DNA of 64,000 nucleotides from Psoroptes ovis (lineage: Eukaryota; Arthropoda; Arachnida; Sarcoptiformes; Psoroptidae): the NCBI GenBank assembly GCA_002943765.1, contig PQWQ01000004.1:248001-312000 (forward strand). Direction: 5' to 3'. The stretch's first letter is position 1; each line of letters opens with the position of its first letter. The notes under the pieces were generated by a model that saw only the letters and a program-made list of their open reading frames with translations, made no database searches and was not told the DNA's origin. Both the position numbers and the translations under genes were made by a program. Below are positions 36,731 to 52,200 of this stretch, one piece after another.

Positions 36731-39700
36731 ATTTTCCTTAATAAATTCTTTTGAAAAGGAAAAATTCAATCAAATCCTTTTCATGATTTCATCATTGAAA
36801 TAAACAAAACAAAAGCAATTTGAATAAAAATGGAAATAAAAAAGTCACATGTGGTATTCGAATTGAATTAGATTAGATGTTAATGTGTGTCTATGTGACA
36901 AAGTGATGAAAAGAAAGGATTTCATTCAAGGTTTCATTTTCAGTCGTTCGCCAACACTATGTATGATTCGATGACGGAACGAATACGTGCATGGATGCAA
37001 TATAAGATGCAAGTACAATTTGGTGATCAAAAGATTTCTATTCATTGTTTATATAATCGAATTGTGATTTTGAAATAATGAAATTTTTCATTTTTTTTAC
37101 AAACAAATCAAATTAACCTGCGTTTGTTTAGAATGAATGGTAATAAGTAATGCATTAAATAATACAATACAATTCTCAATGTATTATAATAACACACGTA
37201 CAAATTTATTATTATTCTAATGAGACCATACATTTAACAATCAGCAAACAGCTCAAATTGAAAGCGAGATTATTTCAATAATCAAGCAAACAATTGCACA
37301 CGATTTACTTTTCACTTGGATGAATTTTTTTGCTTTATTTTCATTTTAATTCCATTCAAATCATTCAATTCTGTGCTCAATATTTTTGGTAGAATTCATA
37401 AACGGGCAGAATTCTTTCAGGAAATTTTAACGCTAAAAAATAGTGATGATTGTAACATTTCAAACTGTTCGAACATAACTTTGACTGCACCTTTTCCTCA
37501 CTGAAAACTAGCCGGTTCTTTGAATTGGAGCAAAGTTTGTGCAATATTTTTAGCTCTTGTTCGAGATTTTGGAAAATCATTTCTATCAAGATTAAGCAAT
37601 TCGGACCTTATATTGGAAAAAATAATTATTTTGATGCAATATCATTCTGAATCAAATAATTTGAATGTATGAATTATTATTTCTTCGAGCTTCATTATTT
37701 AATTTTGATTGCAATGTATTGCAAAAACATTTGAATAACAATACACTTTGATTCAAAGAATCGCTGAAAAGCTAATTTGCATAAATATTAAACTTTTTTT
37801 TGGGTCGCTTCTGCTGCTTCCATATTCGATTCAATTATTTTATTTCTTATTGTAAAACATTGATTCTTGCAAGATTCAATATTATTTTATAAATCAGATA
37901 TTTCATCAAACAGATTCAGCTTCAGTCAATGAGAATCGATGCTTTCAAGTATTTCATTGAATCACATGATGTGATCACATTGGTTCAAAGTTAAATATAA
38001 AATGCTCTCGGAGAAACTTGACTGAGAACAAAAATTTTATCAGTTTCAGATGAGCCTTTCAGATAGGCTGCTACTGTTGCTGCCAGCAGTGTGCTGTGAC
38101 ATTTGAATGATAAAACTGACATTTTCATTGAAATACTATAATCTGTGATAGTCAAACATAATAATAATCAGATTCAAGTAAACTCAACGAATGGAACCAA
38201 AAATAAAAAATTGGAAAATGATTGATCATTCAAGTAAAACTAAGAAAAATCGATCTCTTTTCAATTCTATTATTTCTCCAAATGAAATTGCGATTTGGTT
38301 GAAAAAAAAAATTAATTCGAATCAGCAGTTGCCGTTTGTTGGATTCTATTTTTCATGTTGGAATATAATTATTCGAATTGCTCTAACAATTTATTCCGAA
38401 CAAAAAATGAGAAGGTTGAAACGAATTCAATTGTGAAATGATAATGCTGTTTCTATCTTCTATCATTTTTTCATGTTAAATGGAGAATATACTTTTAAGG
38501 TTTGTTATTGATTCAAATTCAGTGCAGAGAATGATTGTTCTTTTATTTTGGAGTAAATGTTTTTGAGATAAAATGTTATTATCATTTTCATTGACATCAA
38601 ACAACTGGCCATAGCTAAAACAGGGAAACAACTATTTTTTTCTTATTATTTTTGTGGATAATTTTAACATCATCATTGACCATCGACCATCCATATCAAC
38701 AAAATTGTTTTTATCAAATTCAAATATTATTTTCTATTGTTTTCTATGCCAGATATTTTAGCTTTAGTTTTCAATGGCTCTACTTGATTGGCATCATTAT
38801 TAAAAGCGAAAATTACCAAAGGTTTCAGTTCAAACCATTGGTTAGGAAGTCTCAATAATGATGTGCATTGTATAGGCATTTATCATATAAACAATCATTA
38901 CTAAAATAAATGAATCAACACTAGAGCATATTAAATTGAAGCATAAGCATGGACTACTTTGTGAAGGAGAATTCACAATGAAATTATGAAATATTGTTTC
39001 AAAGTGATGGAAATGATTCACTATTTTCTCTTTGTAAAAATGGAATTTGTTTGTTGTGAAAATAAAATTTCAAAATGATTTTTCACTGCTCTCAATTCAT
39101 CTTATTCGATGCAATTCCCAATAGTTTTCCGAAAAAAAAAAATTTTTCTATTAGGTCCCATCGATTGACAAGTCTGGAAAAAATTTGTGATTTCAGTTTT
39201 ATTTGTTTATCTAATAAGAGTATGAGCCAATAATTTTGATGATAAGAAAATGTAGTCACATTACGCATCATCAATTGACAATTTTCAACAAACAAAATAT
39301 ATTCAATTTTTCATTCATCTAAATAACAACAGCATCATTCTAAAGATTGTTGATGTGAATGGAGAGAGAAAATTTTCCGGAGAAAAATTCCATGTCATGG
39401 TATTTGTGCTCGAATCGAGAATTATCATGTATTTTTTTGTCATCAAATTCGATTCGATTCAATTTGAATGGAAAATCAAATTTTATTTTTATTGAAAAAA
39501 TTATTTTTTGTCATTCACTCGAATTATTCGATAAATGTTGGCGCCCAACTGGAACATGACAAATGAATTGACAATGTTTATCACAATGGCAACATTGATC
39601 AAGTCAAATCAATTTGATTTTTGATATTTTCAAAAATTGAATTTGGTCAATTTTTCATTTGGTCAAATTTTATAATGATTGCCAAGGAAATAGCACGATT

Positions 39701-42700
39701 CAGGAAGGAAGGAAATTGATTTGCTAAGAAAAAAGATTTTTGTTCCAAAAATTTGTTCTTCAATCAAATCAAATAACAATAAAATGAAAATTCCCATGCA
39801 TTTGCTTAGTGAAAAATTGTTAACAAAACAAAATAATTATACAAAAACATTTCAAAAGGATTCAATTTGAATTTATTTATCATTTGCACACATTCACAAT
39901 GATGAAACAACAAAACAAATAAAAACATTGAATTTAAATGAAATGAAAGCAATATTATTTTACATTTGCTGTTGGATGTTGTTGAATGTGCAACACTAAA
40001 CAATGCCAAATGGATGTCAAATACGTGCTTCATGCGCTTAATGACCGAACCATTCTTTATAATTTTTATTAATTTTCCAATGAGAATATTGGGCATTTTA
40101 TTTCAATTTGAATTGATTATTTGGATAAATGAAATAATAATAAAATTAGAATCAATGAAAAATTTCTGTTTTGGACCAGATAAAATGCTTGAAACATGAA
40201 ATAAAATAATATAAATTCAATTGAATCGATTCAAATGGAAAAAATTCAATTGATTTCAATTCAGTTTAGATCTAAACATTTTTGTTGCTGTTACTGTTTG
40301 TGTGTCAGTCAAAGCAAAATTTCCGGAAAAAAATAACATCACAAACACATGTACGCACGTACAATCACGCACACTTTGTGATGAATTGGAAGAATTATCA
40401 CCAATTTTGTTTATTTTATTTCATTTTTGTTTTACTCTGCATTGTCATTGATCGCATTTGGTTATTATTATAATTGGTGCATGAGAATCATTGTGAATGT
40501 TAGTGGTGTAAAATACGACCAAAACAACAATCAAAATGTGAAGGTATTTGCATTTGCCATAATTGAATTGGTTCAGCATTCATTCATGTTTTGGTTTGTA
40601 TTTGTCAATACATTTGTATCGAATAGCATTTGATAGAATCTATTCTTTTGTGATGGCCCATAAATTTTATTTGGATTCAAAATTTGAAATGGTTAATCTT
40701 AATAAATAGAGAAAATGTCATTTTTTCTTTGCAAAATAAAACGGTGATATTGTTGGCACGTGCATTCGATACAATTCGGTACGTGCGGCAAGTTTTATTT
40801 TGTATTTTGTTCAAAATCAAATTTCATTAGGCATACAGTGTCATTATGGAAATAATATTATTGATTGATCTATTTTCAAGCCCTACAACATGCAATACGG
40901 TCAAATGAAAGAAGCTCGATCATCAACCCACCCAGCCTGGTAAACCATCGCTATCATTAAACGGCAGCAATCAAGCGATAAACCATCAAATCATTTTGTT
41001 TTAGTTGATTTCAATATTATCTATCATATCCCTGTGGGACGCGTGTTATATCATTATTATTAATAAAAATAAGTCAATTTTAGTTTTTGTTTTTGTCAGC
41101 ATCAGACATTGCAGAATCAATAATAATGATTCTTGAAATGGCAAGGAAAGGCGAAAATCCAAGCTGAATAATCAGATTAGTTCCGGTTATATCATTAAAA
41201 TAATCATTCTCATAATGGGCACTATTTTTGCATTTGATTATCATCAAAGCAGCGAAACCGCAAATAAACCGAAACCGTAAACATTTTTTGGTTTAAAAAA
41301 TTAATAATTGATCATTTTCATCACTGATTATGACAACTTTTACAAAGATGGTATAACCTTCAAATAATGAAATCAATGCATTATCCAAAGAATTTTTCAT
41401 CTTTCCAAGTTGATTGATTGTTCAATTCATTTTGATATTATTTCAATTATTTTCAAGTCAACTCTTGGATATTTATCAAAGTTCAAACTTCGAAATTGAT
41501 AGACAAAATATCACTAAACATCTAAGGATTTGCTAATAAAAACTATTATGTTCATCAATGAATTTTTTTTGGCAAGATGATATGAAGATGTTTGTGTGAT
41601 GATTATTATGAAAACAAGTAATAAATTAGAGCTAATTACAGGTTTCTGTTCAAAGTTATTCAAATTATTATACATTTGAAACAACTAAAACTAAAATGAT
41701 TTGAATGAGTCAAAATCATTTTTAAAGAAAAATGGACCGCACAATTTTCGATGTTTGATGATCAATAAATTTTGATAAAATCATCAGTCAAAAGATTTGA
41801 ATCAAACCAATCAATGAAGAATCAGTCTTTGAGTGAACAAGGGTGAGGCTAGGTTTGGTCTTTCATACATTGCAATAAATGAACATTGGTCATTGTTGTA
41901 GTTCAGTGCTTAAGTTTTGAATTCTGAAAATTTTTAAAGATGAATTTGCATCGAGAATTGTTTGAAAAGAATTTCAGAGAATTTTTTTTTTTTTTGGTGA
42001 ACACACAGAGCCGATCCCAATGAAATATGCTTACAAATTATGTGATTCTTTGGCTGGAATTCTTAAATTGAAAATTCTATGCTGGTATTGATTTGATTAT
42101 CATCAAAGTTTTTCGCAAAAGAGAGAAAGAGATAGACAAAGGAACAACAGCCATTTAGACATAATTTTGTGTTTGCTTAGAATCAAAACAAAACAAAAAT
42201 CATTAACTTTTGGGAATGAAATATTTATCATTCAAAAACAAAGCAAAATGAATGGAGAATGGCTAATAATATTGGATGATATTAAATGATAATTATATTT
42301 TGGTGTGTCATTTATACGCACTACACTGTTAATAATACACTTGCAACAGCAATAACCATTACAATTGTTATTATTATCATTTGTTTATATTTATTTGTTC
42401 AATTACAATTCAAAGACCAATCATTATTATTATCATTTTCAATACATCTGCTTAGTTTCGCATGTATTTTTTTCAATGCAAAATAACGATTCATTTTTAC
42501 CTTTGAAATGGTTTCTATTTTTTGAGAAAAAAAATAAAATGAAATATGTAAATTGTGAGGCGTTTTATCTGAGAACACCATTTTTCACTTTAGTAATTTA
42601 TAATTGAAGCAAATGGTAAAATAATTGGATCAATGATATATTCTTTCAATTTTACAATTGAAAAACAATCGCTTATTTAATTGCTAGGTGAAAAAGTTTC

Positions 42701-45700
42701 ATATTCAAAATTTGAGCCATAAAATGAGCCACAAAACAAATCGATATCAATCCATCGATCTCGGCTTATCATAACTAATTTTTCAAATATTTTAACGGTT
42801 TTTTATGAAAAAATCAATTCAAAATGGGAAAAAAATTTGATCGATATCAATGTTTGACAGTGCACGCAAATCTCTTGTTTTCTTGAGTGTAACACATTCT
42901 TCAGAATAAAAGTCAATTTATTCATTTGATAAGCGTCTAAGTAAAATCAAAATAAACATCATCTTTTCTGTGAGGCGAGGAAAAGCATTTCATCAATCAA
43001 GCGGAAAATGAATGCGATATTATAATTATGAATCGTTTTAGTTTTGTAAAGGTTAAAGGTCAACAATAGTAATTGTCCATTTAATAATAATCTATAATTA
43101 AATATGTCTAAATTGTCGTTTTGTTTCATTTGAAAAGTATCATCATAATTACAATCGTCAAATTTGAATGATATTTTGTCATTTAGAAAGCGAATTTCAA
43201 ATCAATCAGGTTGTCGATCGTTTGAATATTCACAAATGAATCTTGTTGCATATGTTTTGGTATGCACAAAGCTTAATTCATTAATTCATTCAAGAAAAAA
43301 ATTTGCATGCCAACAACATCTTTAAACAAAAATACCGGCTTTATCGGCTTTATTAAAATTTGGTTCAAATGCAAATTATTTAACAAACACATATTAAAAG
43401 TGTGTCGATGTTGAGCATAGTCAAATAGATTGACTTTGCATATGCATTTATTTGGTTGCCATGTTGTGTATGGCTTTGCATAAATTTGAATAAAATTTTA
43501 ATATTTATTTATTTATTTATTTCAATGTTTATATTTATTACTACATCAAATAACCATCTTTTCGAGCAACTACCATTGACAAAAGTTTCTTGCTTTTACA
43601 TCTAATTTTTTCGGTCTCTCGTTGAATTTTTTTCCATGAATAAATTCATTGGTTGATAATAATCATTTACCTACCAATCCACTTGTTGTTATCAAGTTAT
43701 GATTAATGCTGGCATTTGAGTATGATCATTATGAGAATAATGAACAATAACTAATTTTGGCAGCTAAAATTTGTAGCGCCAATCCTTTCATGTGATTGGA
43801 TTAATGAACATGAAATATTAGCAAGTGATGATTTTATCACTTTCAAGAGATTTTTTTCTGACTAAAACGGTCCAAATTTAATTGATTTTGAATTAATTAA
43901 GAAAGGATGTTTTGAATCTTTGTAGATTTTCATAGTTTGTGAAATGAGCCTATCCCATTTGAATAATGAATAATAAATAATTTATATTTGTTTTTATGCC
44001 AAATAATTGTTCATTATGGTTTGTGAGTGTGACAAAATAACAAGGAAACGATCACAGAAATGATGCGAAAAGTTTGAATATTTTCATAAATCTATGACAA
44101 GATTTTTCAATTTTCAGATAAATTGAAATAATAATCATATTCACCACTGTCAGTACTCTGTTTAGTCGACAGAAATAATCCAAATGACAAATATTTGATT
44201 ACAAAATAAAATGTTTTTTTTGAGAAAAGTGAAGAAATTGTATTCAGATTGGGCAGACGATTGGATGAACGAAAGAATGAAAACATGTAAGAATAATAGC
44301 TTTGATCATCGAACCGATAATCGATTGTTTTGACATTTTGTGTTGGTTTGAATGGAATGAGACAGTGACTGTACTATTTTGTCAATGTTAACGAATTTAC
44401 TTTTGATGTAAGAACACATTGGACATGATAATGAAATATTTGAGTCGAATGATTGAGATTTAAATGAAAATAATGAAATGAAGAATAAAGAATAAAAAAT
44501 AAAAAATAAATTATAAATTGGAACATAACTATCGAACAGCATTATGCTTTTCGCAAATATTTTCTCGATCAATGTTGAATCATTTGAACCGTAAATGTGT
44601 GTAGTGAACAAAGCAAACGAAAAGAAAATAGATTAATAATAATACATGATGAATTTGGGCACTACTAACACATGAACACCAATCTTATGTGTTTGATGAT
44701 CATAATGTTGTTTGAATTAATCGAATTGACAAAAATGTATTGATATTATTTGATGCATGTAATTCATATTGATTGATCTGTGAATGTGTATGTGACAAAT
44801 GTTTATATGTGTGCACACAGTCAAATTATAATGATGATATTTTCGATATAATCATCTTTGATCATAAATTATCATCTTTCTTGCAAAATCCAATCTCAAC
44901 ATACATGACGAAATAGTCATGAATATTTAGTGAAAATGGAAATCAAACATTACATTTATTGTTATCGTACTTATTTTTCTCTTAATTTATATGACTATTT
45001 CTATTTGCAAATGATTCTAAGCAAATTCGCAGAACATGAATTCACATAGAATCACATGCAAACTGAAGAAAGTTAATCAAACTAAGTAAATAATTGTATT
45101 ATTGTTATTATTATGATTCGTTTCATTGAATTGTTTTGTGATAATGCGAACTGCAATAGAATAGAAATTGTTTTTCAATTCAATCCATTTCAACGTAATA
45201 ATGCATGTTTGTTCGATATGGAAATTTGACAAAAAATTTCAGTTCCCATTTCTGAATCTTTGAATGCCATTAAAGTCAAGGTTTGGCATTTTCGATGTTT
45301 TAGGGTCAGATACAATAATTTTACAGCAAAAATTGTCATTTTTTGGGTCATTTTTGGGTATTTATTTATTTTTAAAATTGAAAATGTTATCATAAATGCA
45401 ATTTGGACATAACATTCATAAGCATCACTGACACATTCAGGATTAACTTTAAAATTCGAATGAAGAAAAATGGAAATCTTTGCTGATATTGTCATTATGA
45501 ACTGTACACAACATTCTCTTCGTAAAAAAATTATTGAAATTTCATTCGACTGAAAATATGAAAAATAATCTTGAAAAATCTGATTATAATCTTCTAAGAA
45601 CACTGATAATAATGATATTTTTTCTCAACCAAAAACAATAAAAAGCAATGAATTTTTTCAAACCGCATTTTAAAATGATTTACGATCACTAACAACATTC

Positions 45701-45916
45701 ATTTCTTAAATAGCATACATTTCATTGACCAGCTTCAATTTTAAAATTTTTTTCATTTGAAAAAAAAACATTTAAGAATGGTAATGTTTTTCAATTATTA
45801 AACAATCATTTTGAAACTTTGTGAAAATCAATTTAAATAAATATCAACAATATTAGCTGTATCTGTGTCTGTCTGTGTATGTAAGTGTTTTTTTTTTTTT
45901 TTTTTTTTTGATTCGG

Positions 45917-46231
45917 CACGTGTCTTTTGGCAGATCTTATAACAAATGGTGATGATAAGTCACTAGGAAAAATATGGATTGTGCCATCCATAAAATGTGT
46001 TGAAGAAAAATGATAGGCTAAGGGACAGTATCTAAGCATCTAAGCTGTGAAAACCACAACTTATTTATTGTTGATTCGTTCATTTTGATGACAATGTTTG
46101 AAATTGAATATCTGTCTCTTTCTCTCTCTGTTTGATGACACTTTTCGCTGATATTTTATATCATTGATTAATCAATTTATGTGCCTGATTCATGAATTAC
46201 ACGTGATTTCATTCATTCATTTTGGCACGTG
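45917..46231. promoter_or_regulatory. Second cluster of CACGTG boxes
   Basis: CACGTG at 45917-45922, 46200-46205 and 46226-46231. The first and third share GGCACGTGT. The last two are only 20 bp apart. Confidence 0.3.
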
Positions 46232-49200
46232 TGAAATTGATAACACATTTTTATGCTCGTCATTGTGCAAATACATGTGAATAAACGAAGGAAAAACTTG
46301 AAAAATTAATCGACATTTTGATATGATTGCAACCGGATTCAATATTTTTGAATTTTGCCGGTCAAATTATGATTACATTCGAGAAAATAACCACATTTCT
46401 ATGGATAAATATGTCGAAATTATTGAATTTAATAATTGTGGTTGCCATAAACTCAATAATAAATAAACCGAAATGGTCATATTAGAATTTTTGAATATAA
46501 AAAGAAAATTGCAATCTGAATTTGAATCATTCTCAGCATATTCAAATAAAATAAAGGCAAAAAATCAAAAGAATAATAAGAAGCGACAAAGCTGCAGCAG
46601 CTGTATGTTATGTAATATCACGCCTTATGCCAAATAACAATAACCAAATTCAAAACCAAAATGTCAAATACACTTGCACTTTTAAACAAAGGAACATTGA
46701 TGCATTTTTGTTTATGTATTTTCGATCGTAAAAGTGAATGATGGTTAACATTCAAGTCAAGTGCATGGCTAAGCAAACGATGCTTGTGATGACACATTCA
46801 AAAATCAATATCTTCTTATTTCTGATCAATTCATGTTTTATATCAAACTTTAATTTCGATTTGACCATTTTCCACATTCGAATGTGTTAGCTTTATGGAT
46901 TATTGTTAGCATTGCCTTGCTTGCCAAACACAACGATAAGCAAAGTATTTCGGTTTCGAGGGTTTCCATCGAGTTCCATTGACTCGACAACACATACAAT
47001 ACGTGTCATGATCTTGCAGCGTTTCTTCAAGAATATATTGATTTGAAAATGATAAACGTCAAAAGTCAAAGTGATTGATTACACATTTGTTTATGTATCA
47101 AATGATGCAATTTCTGAAACATGAAACGTTGTTTGAAACAATGTAATATATTCAAGCGATCAGGAGTATTTTTGGATGGATTTCAATGCAAATATTATTA
47201 GATGAAAGTAAATCAAAGATTATTTAGTAATTTTTACTGCTTTGGTCAAAACAAACACGATCAAAGACGATTGTGTGAAATGAATGAAAAAAGTAAAAAT
47301 TAAAATAATAAATTCATTCGATCATCGATCAATCAATCAAATTAGGCTTTTGATAGTTTTATAATTTAAATTTGAAAATGACACATTTTTGGATTTAGTG
47401 TGATATAAATTGGATTGTTTATCTTTTATATCAAATAATGGCCAAACTATGATCGAATGCCGAATCAAATTGGATTTTCTTCGCAAAAAAATGGAAATTG
47501 TCAAACATTTCATTTTTTAGATGAAATCAAATTCGTGATGTTAAGATTGCATTTTTCTATGCTGGATGGCTGATTGATCGAAATATATCAAACAAAAATA
47601 TTTTAGGAGTGTTTTGAACAAATTCAGAGAATTCAATTTTGATAGTTTGCTATCAAACCAAATCATCGATTCAATAATCGTATTAATAATTACATGTTTT
47701 ATTTCATTATTTTTCCAATAAACCATAATTGAAAACATCTAAGACCAAATTCATTTATTTTATCTTAAGGCATTTGAATGTCAGTATTTTTAACTGCCAT
47801 TCGATTGTGTCATCAATTGCATTTTTACTGAAATTTTTCTTTTTTACATTGCAATACATTAATAAATGGATTCATTGTTAGAAACTATCAAAGGATTGAA
47901 GTGTGATTACATGAATGTAATAATAATAAATTTGTTTTTATAAGCAAAAATGACCAGTAAATAATGAATATTTGATTCGACAAAACTTGTTGAATTAATG
48001 TTTCGTCGCGACATTATGTCTTTGGCCAGACCATCTAGCGCACGATAAATAATCATGTAAAATATTAATTATGAAAATAAATGCGGATATTGTGCAGAAA
48101 AATGAAATGAAAATTCATTCTTAAAGCCTTCAAGCTTTCATTATTTTTATTTGAATATTTGGTGGGTGTATTTGCTCCGAATGTGTGCATCGACAATCAT
48201 TTGAAAATCATAAATAATTTTTTCATTTATTTTTTCGGTTCAATCAGGTGAATTGGAGTTTTTTATCGATATGAATTTATTTGCTTTGAATGCAAATTTT
48301 ATTTGCTTTACAATTTTAAAACATTTCTCAAATGCATATTTTGTGATTGTCATCGATGCTGGCCTTTCAGACGCTTGATCATCTTGATCATGCAACATTT
48401 ATGTGTTCTGAAAAATAAGTTTGAAACATAATTATCGTTTGAGAGCTGCATTGTACAAATATGTTTATTCGAATCCTAATCAGAGACAATGATTATGCAA
48501 TAAATTTTCATAATGATTTAGATGGTCAACCAGAAACCAGAAAATAAATGAGTCAAACATAATTAGTTAAAAGTGGAATTCATCGGTTATTTAGTGGCCA
48601 ACCATGTCATCGAATCGATGGCGGTAAGAACAAATGAACTTTTGAATTGAAGAAAATTTCAATTTTGAATGAAAAAATTTCAATTCAATCAAACATAATC
48701 AATGTTTGAGCTTTATTAGAATGTTTCAGTGCATTCACCAGCACACAAGTCGATCGGAAAGGAAAATTTTCATTTTCCATCTTGCCATCGCAAACCATTG
48801 AATTGAATTCAACATTACATCTCTTCTTCATTTCAAATTTCAAAAATACATTCATCAAACCGAATTTAGTTGTTGTGTATGTTTAGCTGTTGTGGATGAT
48901 TTCTATAAATTTATTTTCATCTTTTTCCCTTCACAGTGTTTCAGTGTATACACTAAAGTCTCATTGCGCTTTCAACTCGGACTAATTTGAAATTATAATG
49001 AGATGAACACAAAAAACAACGAAAAAAAGGAAAAAAATACTTGCAAATATTGAATTTTTCCATCGCATTCTCCATTCGTTTCTTTGTGTCGTTGAGTATA
49101 CTTTTTTCTTATTTTCTATTTTTCGGTTCAATTCAAAAATGTGTACGGCGTTTTTTCATATATTTTAATGTTAATGGTTTCGAGTGTTGTTCTCGTTGTT

Positions 49201-52200
49201 AATGTTGTTTCTGTGTGTTTGTGTTTGAGTGCAGAAATTAAATATAAAAACGTGGAACAAAAAAAAATGAAATGAAAATGAAAATGTGAAAAAGCAAAAC
49301 TCAAGATTGAAAATTCTGCGATTCTTGGCAAAAGAATGCCTAGAATGAGATGAAAAGAAAAATAATAAAAAATATTAGAGACTATGCAATCATTCGCTAT
49401 TTGCTAAGACTGTTTCAAGTATTTATGGAATTTTCGTGTTTGTAGCATAAGAATATTGTTTGACTGTTTGAATCAAAGTTTAATTTGATAGTTCAAACAT
49501 CGATACCTGCACAAAAATGGATGCTAAGAGACAGTGAAATTTATTTCATTCGATATCTACTGACGAATCGTTTCGAGTTTTTATTGCTAATACAATCATT
49601 GAGTACGCTTAGAATCGTTCATGTTGAAATCGTCAACACTATCATCAGAACACAGTTCACTCTATTCGCATTGGAGAATGACATTTATTCATCACTAATC
49701 AAATGAATCCTAACTAAAAAATTAGTTTTAATTCTACAAAATTGATCAAAGCTTCGACAGATGGCAGAATGAAGGTCAGCTCATGATGAATGAGAATTTA
49801 CAAATGTAATTCGCAAAAATGAATGATTGCTTATTTATTTGAAATTGTTTTATCTAATTGATTGAATTGATATGCATTACTTGACATCAAATGAGATGCA
49901 AATATGTGAGGATACATGAATGTTGTTTGAATGCATCTTGTTTGTATGAAGGAAATTTAAAATAAATTCAGAAAAAAATAACTCTTTGACTATTGGATGC
50001 TAAATTGAATCTTTTATCAAAATTGTTATTCTAATTATTTTGAGTTGAGGAAAAATGTTGAAATATTTAGATTAGCACACATAATTTGTTGCATTTTAAT
50101 CATTTTTTGAAATTTGAAAGGAATTTGCGAGGAATGCTGATATTGAAATGGACATAATTCAAAAAATAGATAACAATTTCTATGAATTGATTTAAAATGC
50201 TATATTAAGAAGCATACACCACCATCATCCCAACCATCACCAAAAACAACCTCTCATTTGAATTATTAAAACATCAAAGTAACAGTTGTATGGGTTCATA
50301 TCATGCCTCTAAAATGGAAGGATGGCATTTTATGAATTTAAATCTCTGTGTCAATATCTGCTTGTCAACATGACTGAAAATATTGAAATGTTTTTTTTAA
50401 TCAAAATCCAATCTTTTAAAAATGTATTCAATTTTAATAACTAAAGGATGAAATCATCTTGACGATGATTGAAAATGAAATCTTTTCTGCTCAAAACTTT
50501 GAAAAATATCCACATTGAAATGAATGGGAATTAGATAAAAATTTGTCAAATGTTCATAAATAAGTTACAATTTTCTAAGTTTTTATTTTTAGCATTTTTT
50601 CTAAAAGATTATGACCATAATAATGATTATTATTATTATTTATTTATTAAGTCAGTATTCTCGATTGCCAATTAAGATGAGTAATAATGATTATCTCAAA
50701 TGTTTGTCAATAGATACTTTTACAGTCAAACATTTTAACCGAGAAATAAATTTTCAAATTTAATTTGTTTGGACAATGTATCTGAATGAATGATTGTATC
50801 AATCATGATTCAAGAATGAATCAGTTGTAGGGTCGATTTTAAGAGGAGTTTGAATCGATATTCGGTTATAACTTGATGACAATCAAGTCTATAATATTCA
50901 TAATGATTAGTCAAAGCAGCTCAAAGTCATCTTAATTTTTAGCATCAAAATGAATTAACAAAATTAAAATGATTGAATGAGATCGCGGAAAAAATCTCAA
51001 CAAAAACATAAAAAGATATAAATAAATGTTTGAATGAAAATAGAATCATTAATTCGATTACAATTGACAATTCGACAATGATAGCTTCATATTGATTCAT
51101 GTATCAATTTATTGCACATTCACTTAGACAAATGTTATTTTTACATCATTAAACTTGGCTCAATCGATTTTTTTTATATTGTTTGTTTTAAATAGATTCA
51201 TTTTAAAATTGGCCTCAAGAAAATGAATGATGAACATATTTTGGATAAATTCAATGTAAAAATATGAGATTGATATCCAAATATCAAATAATTAATAGAA
51301 ACGTCATATGTTCAATACAATTTAAGATAAGTTTGAATGTTTGAAGATGATTAAATCTGAATTTATCAGCACATCTTAGGCGTCATTTAGTCGCAGTTTC
51401 GGCAAAACTATTTTCCGTAATGAAATGTGATTTTCAGAAGAAATTCAGTTTCAAAGCGAATATGATTGTTAGTTATCTGTCAATTAATTTGATGAATCAA
51501 ATAACCACACACAGATTTATTGTGCCAACAAAAAACGAAAAATGGCAACATTCAGTTAAACAGAGTTTTTTGAGATAATGTCAGATCTGAAAATGATAAT
51601 TTGTCACATGTTTGGTGGTCAATGTCAATCAAACATCATTCACCTGATAATTACCAAACACAGAAGCTACACTCTGCTCATGGATGCCAACCGAAATTCA
51701 AACAAATATTTCAATGGAAAAAAAATCCGGAAAACTATGCAAACATATTTATTTTCGTTTCATGATACATATGTTTTGTCAGTTTACACTATTGTCTGCC
51801 TGTGTGTGTGTTCTGATTTGCCATTTGATTGATATGAAGAATTATCTCCCTTACAAATATTAAATTGACAGCATTTTTGTGTTTTTGAAAACAAGAAAAT
51901 TATCAAATCAACTAAATAATCGAATGTTCATCATTTAAATTATTTATTTGATGCACACATATCTGGTATGAATTTGAAATTTGCAATAAAAAAATGTGGA
52001 AATATCATCAATTAATTGATGCATCGACAATTATCACACTTATTGATTACACCGAAACAATGATTAATGGGTTTAACAATTTTGAAAAATATTAATTTTA
52101 TAATCTTTTCGTTGAATAATCAATTATCATTTGAAGCCTAAAGGACGATCATGTTTGAATGAGATAATGGAATAAACAATTTGTTCATAGATTGTTTTAC

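Noticed and set aside
45190..45603. 137-codon minus-strand frame, the longest in the desert
   Set aside because: It begins at GTG, has no recognisable domain and average AT-rich codons, and no good splice sites or initiation ATG near its start. With 42 kb scanned in six frames one such frame is not surprising.
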